From assembly GCF_030052815.1 (NCBI RefSeq), contig NC_079496.1, positions 72,839,652-72,903,651 on the forward strand: a DNA stretch of 64,000 nucleotides, in the 5' to 3' direction. The notes below the pieces were generated by a model. That model saw only the letters and a program-made list of their open reading frames with translations, did not search any database and was not told the origin of the DNA. The DNA comes from Hevea brasiliensis. Taxonomy: Eukaryota; Streptophyta; Magnoliopsida; Malpighiales; Euphorbiaceae. Shown here piece by piece: positions 45,391 through 57,581 of this stretch. The position numbers were made by a program, and so were the translations under genes. Each line of letters starts with the position of its first letter. Position 1 is the first letter of the stretch.

Positions 45391-46235
45391 CACCCACAGA
45401 ATTGAAAGAACTGAAAATCTAGTTGCAGGAGTTGCTAGATAAGGGGTTCATACACTCCAGTGTGTCACCATGGGAAGCTCCAGTGCTGTTTGTGAAGAAG
45501 AAGGATGGGACTTTGAGGTTATGCATTAATTACCGGCAGTTGAATAAAGTGACAGTGAAGAACAAATATCCGTCGACTAGAATTGATGATCTGTTTGATC
45601 AGTTGAAGGGAGCAAGAGTATTTTCCAAAATTAATCTCAGATCAGGGTATCATCAGTTGAGGGTGAAGGATACAGATGTGCCAAAGACTGCACTCAGGAC
45701 CTGGTATGGGCATTATGAGTTCCTGGTGATGCCTTTTATCCTAAGAAATGCACCAGTAGCATTCATAGATCTTATGAACCGTATCTTCCATCCATACCTA
45801 GATCGGTTTATAGTGGTCTTTATTGATGATATTTTGGTGTATTCCAATACTAGGGAAAAACATGATGAGCATGTGATGATTGTTCTGCAAACCCTGAGAG
45901 AAAAGAAGTTGTATGCTAAGTTATCCAAGTGTGACTTCTGGTTAAATGAGATTGCATTCCTTGGACACATAGTGTCAGCTGATGGGATTAGAGTGGATCC
46001 CAAGAAAATAAAAGTAGTGATGGAATGGAAGCCTCCTAGAAATACAACTGAGGTCAGAAGTTTCTTGGGGCTAGCTGGGTATTACAGAAGATTTGTGAAG
46101 GGTTTTTCTTTAATAGCTGCTCCAATGACCAAGTTGTTACACAAGAATGTCAGATTTGACTGGAATGACAAGTGTCAGGCCATTTTTAAGAAGTTGAAGG
46201 CTATGTTGATAGAGGCACCAGCGTTAACATAGCCA
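45391..46235 (+). pseudogene. Element H: RT, main part
   Basis: Continues RT: one CAG-to-TAG at 45420, then an open frame to 46232. Motifs: [57 protein letters not shown] (first catalytic Asp changed to Asn; C has KIDLRSG), [12 protein letters not shown] and the catalytic [10 protein letters not shown] (about 45817). The connection domain ([39 protein letters not shown]) is complete here, unlike in C. Confidence 0.94.
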
Positions 46236-46700
46236 GTGTCGGGAAAAGACTTTGTGGTCTACAGTGATGCTTCTCATAATGGGTTACGGTGTGTATTGAT
46301 TCAAGAGGGGAAGGTGGTCGTCTATGCTTCTAGGCAGCTAAGACCACATGAATATAATTACCCTACTCATGATCTAGAACTTGCAGCAATTATCTTCGCA
46401 TTGAAGATATGGAGGCACTACTTGTATAGTGAAAAGTGCTACATTGACACAGACCACAAAAGTCTAAAATACTTGCCAACCCAGAAGGAGCTCAACCTCA
46501 GACAGAGGCGATGGATTGAGTTCCTGAAGGACTATGATTGTCTGATTAATTACCATCCTGGGAAGGCAAATGTAGTTGCTGATGCTTTTAACAGAAAATC
46601 CATCACAGCTTTGAGATCATTGAATGCCCGTTTATCCTTGGCTCGAGATGGAGCTATGTTAGCTGAGTTGCAAGTGAGGCTAAACCTGCTACAGTAGATT
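46236..46700 (+). pseudogene. Element H: RNase H and linker
   Basis: RNase H with [60 protein letters not shown] and [20 protein letters not shown], followed by linker [17 protein letters not shown]. Opens after a CAG-to-TAG (46230-46232) and closes at TAG 46695-46697, also expected Gln. This is the only full-length RNase H of the gypsy copies here. Confidence 0.93.
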
Positions 46701-47380
46701 TTAGATGGGCAGAAGGTAGATAAGAAATTAATGACTACTGTGAGTAAAATCTCAGTGGGGAAAGAAACTGACTATGAAGTGAAAGCAGATGGGTGTCTGT
46801 ACTACAAAGGAAGAGTATGTGTACTAGATAATAGGAAATTAAAAGCCAATATTCTGAAAGAGGCACACGCCAGTGTTTATGCTATACACCCAGGAAGTAC
46901 AAAAATGTATCATGATCTAAACCTTCAGTATTGGTGGCCTAGTATGAAGAAGGACATAGCTGACTATTTGACTAAATGCTTAACATATTAGTAAGTCAAG
47001 GCAGAACATCAAGTTCCATCGGGTTTGCTACAGCCTATACGCATACCTGAATGGAAATGGGATCGTGTCACCATGGATTTTATAAGTGGTCTACCTCTCA
47101 CCCAAAAGAAGCATGATGCAGCATGGGTGATAGTAGATAGATTGACAAAGTCAGCACACTTTTTACCAGTTAGGACTGACTACTCACTGGAGAAGTTAGC
47201 AGAATTATATGTCAGTGAGATAGTTAGACTACATGGAATTCCACTTTCCATCATATCTGATCAAGACCTAAGGTTTACATCGAGATTCTGGAAGAAGTTG
47301 CATGAATCCTTGGGTACACAACTCCACTTCAGCACAGCTTTCCATCCTTAGATGGATGGGCATCAGAAAGAGTAATCCAG
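46701..47380 (+). pseudogene. Element H: integrase, zinc finger and core
   Basis: Zinc finger [19 protein letters not shown] then KCLTY followed by TAG TAA: the CxxCQQ end is lost by TGT-to-TAT, CAG-to-TAG and CAA-to-TAA changes (46986-46994). Core: [20 protein letters not shown] (first Asp), [20 protein letters not shown] (second Asp; DRD changed to DQD), TAG at 47349-47351, then a one-base deletion before SERVIQ (catalytic Glu). It ends at the intron-like segment. Confidence 0.92.
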
Positions 47381-47455
47381 GTAAACAATTGAAACCAATT
47401 GAACTAATACAAATATTGAACTGAAATGATAATAATAACATGAAATATATGTCAG
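47381..47455 (+). other. Intron-like GT-AG segment in integrase, element H copy
   Basis: 75 nt from GTAAACAATT to ATATGTCAG. Removing it joins AGTAATCCAG to ATCCTTGAGGATATG in frame (VIQ-ILEDML). AT-rich, with CTGAAATGATAATAATAAC as possible branch-point region. Same position as in C. Confidence 0.7.
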
Positions 47456-48210
47456 ATCCTTGAGGATATGCTAAGGAGTTGTGTCATTGAGTTTGAGGGA
47501 AGTTGGGATAGATACCTCTCACTGGCAGAATTTGCATACAGCAATAGCTACCAAGCTAGCATCCAAATGGCCCCGTATGAAGCACTGTATGGGAAGAAAT
47601 GTAGAACTCCAGTGTGCTGGACTGAATTAGGCGAAGATAAACTAGTAGGGTCAGACCTGGTGAAATAGACTGAGGAGAAGGTAAAGCTAATCAAAGTCAA
47701 TATGAAGGTTGCCTCAGACAGACAAAAATCCTATGCTGACCTAAAGAGGAAAGAAATAGAATATGCTGTTGGTGACAAAGTGTTCCTCAAGGTGTCACCG
47801 TGGAAGAAGGTACTGAGGTTTGGAAGAAAAAGTAAGTTAAGCCCTAGGTTCATTGGCCCATATGAAGTCATTGAACGTGTGGGTCCTGTAGCCTATAGGC
47901 TAGCTTTACCATCAGAGCTGGACAAGATCCACAATGTGTTCCATGTGTCTAGGCTAAGAAGATACTGCTCAGATCCTTCACATGTCATCTCCATGGAAGA
48001 AATTGAAGTACAACCGGATTTGACATATGAAGAAGAACCCATACGGATCCTGGCACGGGAAGTGAAAGAGTTGAGGAATAAGCAGATTACACTGGTGAAA
48101 TTACTTTGGAGGCACCACAACACTGAGGAGGCAACTTGGGAAAGTGAAGAGACGATGAGACAACAGTTCCCTCAACTGTTTGCATTAGGTAAATTTCGAG
48201 GACGAAATTT
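47456..48210 (+). pseudogene. Element H: integrase C-terminus and chromodomain-like tail
   Basis: ILEDMLRSCVIEFEGSWDRY, LAEFAYSNSYQASIQMAPYE and ALYGKKCRTPVCWTELGEDK, then TAG (47666-47668, expected Gln). A second frame (47702-48217) follows: SYADLKRKEIEYAVGDKVFL, GPY module [38 protein letters not shown], and a chromodomain-like end [20 protein letters not shown] with QLFALGKFRGRNLN. The tail is complete relative to C. Confidence 0.93.
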
Positions 48211-48228
48211 AAATTAGAGGAAAAAAGT
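48210..48228 (+). other. Element H polypurine tract, altered
   Basis: AAATTAGAGGAAAAAAGT precedes the 3' LTR. B, C and G have TAGAGGGGAAGAGT here, so several G-to-A changes have occurred. Confidence 0.8.
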
Positions 48229-51200
48229 TGTAACACCCTCCCTGTAGCAACTCCATACATTCTACTGTTCCAGTAACCGGTGTCAGTCCGGACAGCTATA
48301 ACGTCTGGAAAAATATTTAAACTAAAGTGTGGAACCATGATTAACTCAAATATTAATAAGAAAAATTTATGAAAAATTTTAGAAATAAAATACAACCAAG
48401 TTAAATAAGTCGGTGCCTTAGCGATGGGTAACCCAGTGGGAAGTTGCGGTCCTAGCAACTAGGAGCCCTAGACCTAAGCGAAAATTCATAAAATAATTTT
48501 TTGGACTCCAGAGAAGGGTCATTGAGGTTTCTATGGAATGCCAAGAAAATGCTTAGAAAAATTTTTCAATCAGTACAGACAATTTTGGTCTATTAAGCCA
48601 AATGGAGGGCATTTTGGTCATTTTGCCTTCAGAGGTGATTCTTGGCCGACTTGTCCAGTTAAGTAAATAATTTATATGATATAAAATGTGAATAAATATT
48701 ATTAAAAATTTAATTGAAATTAGGTAGACAAGAAAAGGAAAGAAAATGAAAGAAATTGGAATTATGACATCATTATGATGTCATTAAAATCCTTCCCACC
48801 CAATCAAATTTTGACACATGGCACTAACTTATTCAAACTGACTTAATGGGCAGAAAAAGGAAAGAAAAAATCAGTTGCTTTCTTCAACCTTCCCTTTGGC
48901 CGAACCATACCCATCCATTGTCCTCCATTGCTAAGTTTTCAAAGCTTGGTTTCCTTGGGTTTTCTTCAACTAAACCCTAAATTCCAAACACAAAAACTTA
49001 ATACTTTATCTTAGTAAAGCTTTTGGGAGAAAAAAGAAGTGAAAAAGAAGATCTCTTGCAAGATTGGAATTAACTCCATTCAAGGTTAGTGACCAAACTT
49101 CATGTTTCTCTTTAGTTTCATGTTGAGGGAGTGAGATTAAGTTGAAATCTACAAGAAAATTGAATAAAAATTATGTGTATACCTCCCCCAAAATTTCAGT
49201 AGCCTTGTACTTGGTAGGATTATGAGGTTTTCTTTGAGGTAAAATGGTATCATGGTTGCCCTCAACATTAACTTCATAACTAGGATAATGAAATGCAAGT
49301 TAAATGCATGATTTGAGATGGTAGAGTTAGGGTTTGGGTATAAAATTGAGACTTTATTCATGTGTTGGTGAATGAAAGTTTAAATGGTCAATTAGTGACC
49401 ATTTGGCTATGTATGATGAGAAAATGAAGTGAGTTGTGGCTTGTTATTTGAGTTTGGGTGAGCTGCCTTGGCTGACCTGCAAGACTGAGTATGAGTCTAG
49501 CAGGTTTAGGCAGTTATAAATGGAGTTGTAGAGGTTCAATTAGTGCAAAGCCAATTGGACATGAAACTAGACACATAATGGCATAACTTTGGTGAAGAAA
49601 CCCGGCCCAGAAAATCAAACTAAGTTGACCTAAAAATTGCCCTAATCTGGGTGACTTGTATTCTGCCTGGGCAAAATGACCAAATAAATAGTGTTTATTC
49701 ATTTGGTTATAACTCAGTGTAGAAAGGTCCAATTGACCTGAAATTTTACCAGAAGAAAACTGAGACATAGACCTACAACTTTCATGAAGAAATCAAACCC
49801 AAATTTTGATCATAACATGTTCAAAAATTCATTTGCAGTCAGTGAACAAAGCACTGTAGATTTGGTTCTGTCCAGAAAATCTGGAAATTTGTAATCCGGC
49901 CAGTTATGGTGTTTAGGCCATAACTTGAGATAAAAGAACTTCAAATGGAGTGATTCAAAAAACTAAATGTAACTAGACACAATAAGGAACAACTTTCATG
50001 AAGACAACTTTGCCAAATTCCTACTGTACAAATGACCAATGGAACAGTAAACATAATGCTTGAAATTTGAAAATTTTGAATAACTAACACTAAACTTGGA
50101 AATGGTATTAGCAACCAATAACAACAACTTTAGAATATAAAATGTGGTATGTTGGGAGTATTAGAACTAATGTACCTATTGTCTATGCAAAAGTCAACAT
50201 TTTAGTTGACTAATGAAATAAATAGTAACACCTAAACTTAAATTTCAAGAATTGTACAATTCAAAAGTGTAACATGCCCTAGTACACCTAGCAAGATTGG
50301 TTTGGATAGGTTTGCATGTCAATAGGGTTCAGTTAGTAGAACTGCATATGGCATTATGCCATTCTGTGATTTTATGTCTTTTAGCCATTCTGACATTGTC
50401 ATGATACTTGGCCTTGTGCCTAATATTTATTAAAGCTTATTAGCTGTTCTGTTGCACACCGAGAGATACATATGTGACCAATGGTGTGACGACCTAAGGT
50501 ACTTGATACCCAGTGCCAGTTTACCCGTTTATCTAGTCCAGTCATCCAGTATAGGTTACTTCGATAACCAAAAATGACAGTGGATAAATTTAATGAAATA
50601 ATGAATATAAAAGTACAAAGCAAATAAGACTATAACTAATTATCGAAAAATGGTCTGCATAAGACATCAGAACATTCACTGCATATTTATTTTATGTTAT
50701 TTCCTTTATTTCTATTATTAGCACCACTAAGCATTATTGCTTAGCGCGTTGCTTTTTGCCACGTGTAGGTTCTGGAGAGACCGACAGAGAGCCCAGTAGA
50801 CCACAGACTGGGTGAGACCATCTGCAGCTCTGCATAGTGTCCGTGTCACCTCACTGTCTCCAGTGCATTGGTAGGACACTAGGTTTCATTTTGGTATTTT
50901 GTAATTAACTTTTATTTTCTCATGTGTAATTGAAACTTATGTAATGTATTTTGGTATTAATGTAAATAGTGGAAATTGTGTTTATGAACGGAAAATTGAA
51001 TATTTATTTATGACTTGTATATGAATATCATGAGAAATGAATGAATGAAAAATGGAAATATTGTTGAAAAATATTGAGACTTTGTTGATGAAATGGAGTT
51101 TGGGAATGATTGAAAACATATTGGAAGTATTTTTACAAGTTCCGAAGAACTATTTTCTCCATTTTTAGCTGGTACTCTGCCGGATTTTCTATAAAATTTG

Positions 51201-51378
51201 CAAAACCTCAAATAAATTTATGATTTCAATAAATGACTTAAATGAATTATACTTTACTTCATAACTATGAAAGAAATAAATTCGGAAGAATAAAAATGTT
51301 TGAAATAAAATAGGGTGTTCTGTACACTTTGTGACATATCTTACTCGGCTATACTATAGACGGGTAAAGGGTGTCACA
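48229..51378 (+). repeat. Element H 3' LTR
   Basis: 3150 bp, TGTAACACCCTCCC to GGGTGTCACA, pairing with 38136-41278. The TG start is intact here. The hairpin region (about 49678-49708) is disrupted in both arms. TTAAC follows. Confidence 0.95.
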
Positions 51379-52354
51379 TTAACTCTTAATATCATCAGAA
51401 CTCTTTCTTACCATAAATGATTTCTCTAAATCATATTAGACATCTCATAGATCATGGTTGACACCTAGCATAGCATGCCATGGCCACCCAATCAGTAATA
51501 AGAAATACCTTAAATGAACCTTTAACATATGTTACTAGACACTAGAATCTCTCTGTTACAAAATCCCAATTTGACCTGGAGTCATGGTTTATGTCAAACC
51601 CCATTTGCTATGAATATTATATTCTCTTTTAATTCCAGTTCTTGATTAATTAGATTTTCTTGTTAGAAACTCTTTTCTGACTAAATCAATCTGTCCTAGC
51701 CAGGAACTTGAAACATTAAGAATAATTAAATGAACATAGGACTTTATCCCTATTTACTTAGGGTAACATATTCCATCTTGATCAACACCTACCTCCATCT
51801 ATAACTAGTAGAAGCCAACACATGCCCATATACCCATACACAGTACAAGTATGAAAGCAGTATCAAACTCAAACCACCTATATACAAGATAATTGTGTTA
51901 TCTCAGGTCTAAAGATTATATGCACTGATATGATATATGACAATGCATTGACAAGAGTAAACTCCATGTGCTTGTCATATGCATCACTGGTTCGGCCTAC
52001 TTATCATGTATAAGTGCCTATTATGTTTGTTATATGGCATGAGACTCACCATTCTATCTTATTTACATCTCATATAAATACCTTATGAACAAACATGATT
52101 ACAATCTTTTTGGATAAGTCATGTCCTTATTGTGAAGTATCCTTAATTGTGAACCAATTTATGATACTTTGTGCTAGAAATACTATCACTCATATTCTTA
52201 ACAACTTAAGAATAGCATTTCTAACAAAATATCAATGGACCTTTTCTATTACACATAAATACATTATGTAAACAGAATAGTGAAATTGCCTTTTATTAAT
52301 AAAATTTGTACAAGATACATACTAAATGATATGCTCTAGGGCATACTACTAAGA
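51379..52354 (-). repeat. copia2 3' LTR, second half
   Basis: Continues the minus-strand copia LTR from 38135, starting with the repeated TTAAC and ending at CATACTACTAAGA, the reversed LTR start. Reversed polypurine tract ATCTCCCACTAG follows at 52355-52366, so this is the 3' LTR of copia2, whose body lies to the right. Confidence 0.9.
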
Positions 52355-52366
52355 ATCTCCCACTAG

Positions 52367-53450
52367 TACTAGAGCCATTCATTACTATATCTTAGACCCA
52401 TCTTCTCAAGATGCCAGTCTAATTGAGCTTGTGACATAGGCTTCGTGAATGGATCAGCTAGATTTTCAGCTAATGCTATTTTCTGTATGGCTACGTCGCC
52501 TCACCCAACTATTTCTTTGATAATGTGGTAGCGCCTTTCTATGTGTTTGGATTTCTGGTAAGACCAAGGTTCCTTAGCCTGTATGACCTCTCCATTGTTG
52601 TTACAGTAGAATGGAACTGCTGAATTAATGGAAGAAACTACTACAAGTTCTATCATGAACTTCTTTATCCAAATAGCTTCTTTTGCAGCATTTGATGCAA
52701 CAATATACTCAGCCTCTATAGTGGAATTAGGAGTCGTACTCTATTTGGAACTCTTCCAACTAACTGCACCTCCATTACAAATGAACACAAACCCAGAGGT
52801 AGACTTTTTATCATCAATATCTGATTGGCAATCAGAATCAGTATAACCATCCAATTGCAAGTGACCACCTCCATAAATCAAGAATAAATCCTTAGTTCTT
52901 CTCAAGTACTTAAGGATGTTGTTGATAGTTATCCAGTGTTCCAAACCTGGATTGGATTGAAACCTGCTAGTCAAACTAATAGCATGTGCGATATTTGGCC
53001 TAGTACACATAATTTCAAACATCAAACTTCCAATAGCCGAAGCATATGGAATCCTGGCATTTTATCTCTTTCTTCAGGAGTCTTTAGGGACATCTCTTTA
53101 GAAAGGTGGATACCATGTCTCACTGGTAACAATCATCTCTTAGAATGAAGCATGTTAAACCTTTTTAACACCTTTTCCATGTATAGACTTTGGGATAAAC
53201 CAATTATTTTCTTCGCTCTATCTCTATAGATGCGAATTCCAAGAATATAGGTTGCCTCCCCTAAGTCTTTCATAGAGAATGTATTTGACAACCGTACCTT
53301 TACAGCTGTCAATATACCTATGTCATTACCTATCAACAGAATATCATCCACATTTTGGTAAAACCAAAAGACTTAATGGCTTTATCAAAACGGATGTTCC
53401 AACTCCTGGAAGCTTGTTTCAATCCATAAATGAATCACTTTAGCTTGCAT
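52367..53450 (-). pseudogene. copia2: RNase H and C-terminal RT
   Basis: Minus-strand Ty1/copia code. Right to left: GLKQASRSWNIRFDKAIKSF (about 53400), the catalytic DDILLIGND with Met before it (53351), VRLSNTFSMKDLGEATYILG, ARIPYA-like region, then MFEIMCTRPNIAHAISLTSR and RNase H with DGYTDSDCQSDIDDKKSTSG. Stops and shifts separate the pieces. It ends at 53450 at the insertion of element I; RT resumes at 61066, with about 65 bp missing between. Confidence 0.9.
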
Positions 53451-54340
53451 TGTCACACGCTACTCCCCCGTAAGATGTAACATGATCCCTTAGTACACCT
53501 AATGAATTACCGTACTTCGCCTACCGATAATCCATTAAATATACTACAAGGGATTTTAAACCAATTTTCATGAAATTTAAAATCATCGATTAAAATCTGG
53601 TGTTATAAAATTTTTTTCAAAATTTCGGCAAAGTGCCAGTTGTATTTTGAGAAAATAGTTCTTCAAAACCTGCAAAGAACACACTCCCAATATGTTTTCT
53701 CAAATACAACTTCAATAACTTCATTTGAACCTATAATTCAAATCTTAATAATCAAATCAATCTCCTCATAAAAGAAACATTTCATTGATTACAAGACTCA
53801 AAATTAATATTACAAAACTATTCAGATAAATGAAATCCTAAATTTACATTCATAATAATTTACATTTAATTACATACCAAAATATTTTACATGAGTTTTT
53901 ATACAACTACTCAAATAATTTACATACATATTATTACATGCATACATCAAAACCTATGTACCTGGGTATACCTATGATATACCTGGAGCTGATCTGAATG
54001 TGTCTTCAAAGAAACTTACTCACTGCTCTAAGCTCTTCTTACCTGCGACAGCATACAAAGCTATCGCTGAGTGGTGAACTCAGTGGTGCACAACTATAAT
54101 TTAAAACATAGTACAATATACATTGACAAAATTTACAACAAATAATTTGGAAATCTGAATACTCATCAAATTCCAAAACTCAAAATATTCATTGTCAATA
54201 ATGTAAATCGTTTGTATGAAATGACTTTGATCAGGAATTCAATTTATCAAATCATGACTAGCCATTTAAGGTAGTTCTAACAAAATCAATTATACATAAA
54301 TCATAACTGAAATCACAATTCTTTACTATTCAAAAACATT

Positions 54341-54464
54341 CTGTGTCTCAAAAACCATGTTGTATCTTAAAAACCACACTGTATCTCAAAAACCATGCTG
54401 TATCTTAAAAATCATGTTGTATCTCAAAAATCATTCTTTATCTCAAAAATCATTCTTTATCTCA
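54341..54464. repeat. About 20-bp tandem repeat in I 3' LTR
   Basis: Six or so units of CTGTATCTCAAAAACCATGT with variants, ending in two CTTTATCTCAAAAATCATT units. Found only in this LTR; the 5' LTR of I is deleted at this point. Confidence 0.88.
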
Positions 54465-54505
54465 CTAATTATGCAAGACTAATCCGAAAGGGCCATATTC
54501 GAAGT

Positions 54506-54575
54506 GATTCTAACTCCCTATGGTCGGGGAGGTCGAATCAGATTCTAACTCCCTATGGTCGGGGAGGTCGAATCA
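54506..54575. repeat. Perfect 35-bp tandem duplication in I 3' LTR
   Basis: GATTCTAACTCCCTATGGTC plus GGGGAGGTCGAATCA, twice in a row with no difference. The unit begins GATTC and nearly ends GAATC, so each copy has short inverted ends. Confidence 0.95.
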
Positions 54576-57509
54576 TCGTGCACAGTACACATCACAATAA
54601 TGAATCTTCTGCAAGGGCCATAACGATAAAAAACTTAGATCTAACCTCAAATCAGAGGAAAATCTAGGCCTGTGCACGTACCATGGTAATCAAAACACAA
54701 CTAACTCCATTGTCTTCTCAATAAATGAGAGAGACGGGTAATAACCTAGTCAAGCATCCATAGTGAGATATAAAATAATATCACAATCCTTTAGTGAGCA
54801 TAAATCACAATATAACTCGATTCAAATTTAATTCCAATATCCAATAATTTTTTATGCTCATCACAATTCAAATCATAAATTTGCATTTTTCCATAAAAAT
54901 TACCATCACAATTCAAAACATGTTCTATCACAATTTTCCAAAACATAATTTATTCAATCCATAACAATGCTTAATACTTGTGGAAATACCATTTCACAAA
55001 GCTAAATTCATACATACTATAACAATTTCAATAATCATTGAATTAAATCCAATGCTTGTTAAACATAATACGTAAGAAAAATATGTTATTTAATCATATG
55101 AAATATTCAAAACAAAATTAATTTAAAACTAGTTGTGCACAAACCTCTGATAACTGTCTCTTGGCTCTGACTCAGTGTTTCCTTCTCCTTCCCTGAGTCT
55201 TTGCTAACTGAGAAACACAATTTTGAAGTGTTTTAGTACTCATTTAAACTGTCTCTAAGAATAAAGTTCAATAATTAATTTATCGAATTCTATTATTTCC
55301 TTAGTTAACCTAAGATGTCAACCCTGGATGCAGTCTAGGTGAATTAGGTTTTAATGTTACCAATATGTCACATTTTATAGCCTTTTTGTATTGGTACATG
55401 TTAAAAAATTCATTTTCATGTATATTGCGTTTTATTGCAATTTGTCGGATCCCGGTATACTAATTTGACCTAGCCGGATGACCTAGTTCCCTCGGCTTTC
55501 GAGTTTTGGTCAAAACTACAAACTTGTAGACCTATGTCTTATTGCACGTGGGGCAATTTTTTAGGTCATTCTGAGTTATGTAGACCAAGTTATGGTCATT
55601 TTACTATTGCTGGTGAAAATGCATCAAGATTGGTCACTTTAGGTCATTTTAGGTCAATTTTGGTTCGGCCAGTTTTTGGACCCCAACTTGTGCAAGCTGT
55701 TTGACTTGCTTATGGTCATTTCTGGGCTTTGGTGTCCTCATAAGACTTGTAGATATATGTCTTAGCTATTCATGGTCAAAAGTTCAGGTCAATTGGACCT
55801 GTTTTGAGTGAGTTATGGCCAAAACACTAACTGCTGCCCAAATGGTCAATTTTCAGGCCTTAATTGCACTAATCCGGATTTGGTCATTTTTCAAGTTACC
55901 TTACAAGCAGAATTTTGGTAAGCTTCCTTCATGAAAGTTGGCACATTTTGTGCCTAGTTTAACCTCCAATTGGTCTCATACCAATTGGAGCCACACACTT
56001 AAGGTTCTAAGCCCAAAAACCTAACTGCCCTATTGCATTTCCTTCATTTCTCATCAAAGTACACTTTTAGCATTACTAAACTCCACATTCATGTCAACTT
56101 TGGTTTGTACCATAACCTAAACATATTTTACCACATATTGTTGATCATTTTGGCAGCCTATAATCACACTCAACATACACCATATAGTGTATAATTTGTC
56201 AAACTCAATTACAATAATTTTATCACCTATTCATGCTCATTTACATGTCCAACCTCACACCATAACACATATACCCAAGCTGCCATAACAACTATCACAA
56301 TTCCCCATTAATATTCCATAATCCAAACATGAAATAACATCCTTATGGTTCACCAAACCAGGCTGCCGATTCATGCATTACATTCCATTAATTTCCAAGC
56401 TTCAAATTTCAAATACACATTCACATATACTAAGTATACATCACCCAAATAATTTCCTACACACATAAACATTTAATCAACCCTTTAATCTACCATTTAC
56501 AAGCAAAATAAACTGCCTTCAAGGAGTTTCCATGGCTGCCAAAAGTACACATCCCCCTTTAAACATCAAACCTCAAAAATCTCTCCATAAATCAAATACC
56601 CATAACATCCTTACAAACTTTAATAAAAAAATAATCAAAAACACAAACTTACCTATTGATGAGGCTTGTTAAATCTTCACCAAACTCCCTTGAATTTAGT
56701 ATCTACTTCTTTCTTGTGAGGTGGGGATCAAAATTAGTGAAGTGACTTTGGTGTTTGGAGGTGGAAATGGAGGAGATTAGGAAGCTTCAAGCAATTCGGC
56801 AATGGTGGATTTGGAGCTCTTCATTTCGGCATGGAAGAATGAATGAAGAAGATGAAATGCTTAATGGGTTTACACCTACCCACATAGTGATTGTTTAATC
56901 CCATGGTGCTCCACTCACCATAGTTTAATGATTTAATATGTTTTATAGTGTTAATTACTCCATTTATACCCCATTTTTACTATTTACATTAGGTACCACT
57001 ATTTCAATTTTTCATTATATTTTCCAAGTGTAATATCATGTATTTTTAATGGACATTTAGGTCAAAAGAAAACTCAGGGTGTCAAATGACAACAATGCCC
57101 CAGTTCGGGTTGCATTCCCAATTTTTCGGTAACACCGGGTTTTGTCTGTTTTTCGATTTCTCACTTTTCTTTGTACTAATTAATTAATTTTTATTTAATA
57201 TTTCTAATGGTATTTATACTTCAATAGGTGTCTATTTAAGTCCTAAAAATATTTTTCAGGGTTCCCTGCGGTCCAGGGCTAGTCAACGATCCACGCCGTG
57301 ACTTCTCACTGCGGTCACCCATCGCTAGGGTTCTCGGCTCGCTTAACTTGGTTACATTTCTTTACTATTATTTTTTCTTTGTTTTTCTTGTATTTCATTA
57401 TTTTATGTCTCCTCACTCATATTGAAGTGTAGTTCTAGGCATCCTAGTTGTCCGAACAACACTGGTCACCGGAATAGTAGAACGCATTACCGAACATAGG
57501 GGTGTTACA

Positions 57510-57527
57510 ATTCTACCCCCCTTAAAA
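57510..57527 (-). other. Element I polypurine tract
   Basis: Complement TTTTAAGGGGGGTAGAAT lies directly before the LTR start TGTAACACC on the minus strand. It differs from the TAGAGGGGAAGAGT of B and C, which supports a separate lineage. Confidence 0.85.
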
Positions 57528-57581
57528 TAAATTTCGTCCACGAAATTTTACCTGGCATTAGTCTCTGAACAGCTGTGGGTG

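Larger units (their letters stand above)
38136..51378 (+). mobile_element. Element H: complete Ty3/gypsy (chromovirus type) inserted in the LTR of copia2
   Basis: Full-length gypsy element with both LTRs, primer-binding site, gag, protease, RT, RNase H, integrase and chromodomain-like tail, bounded by TTAAC duplicates. It is 13.2 kb with, and about 11.1 kb without, the solo copia LTR inside its RT. The coding region is full of stops, nearly all at glutamine or tryptophan codons, plus several frameshifts, so it is inactive. It is the structural reference for the other gypsy pieces in the window. Confidence 0.96.
53451..57509 (-). repeat. Element I 3' LTR, complete
   Basis: 4059 bp; plus strand from TGTCACACGCTACTCCCC to AGGGGTGTTACA. 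First 590 bases repeat at 60472-61065. Shares its start block with J in opposite orientation (TGTAACACCCCTATNTTCGGTA). Includes a 20-bp array (54341-54464) and a perfect 35-bp duplication (54506-54575). No coding sequence. Confidence 0.92.
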
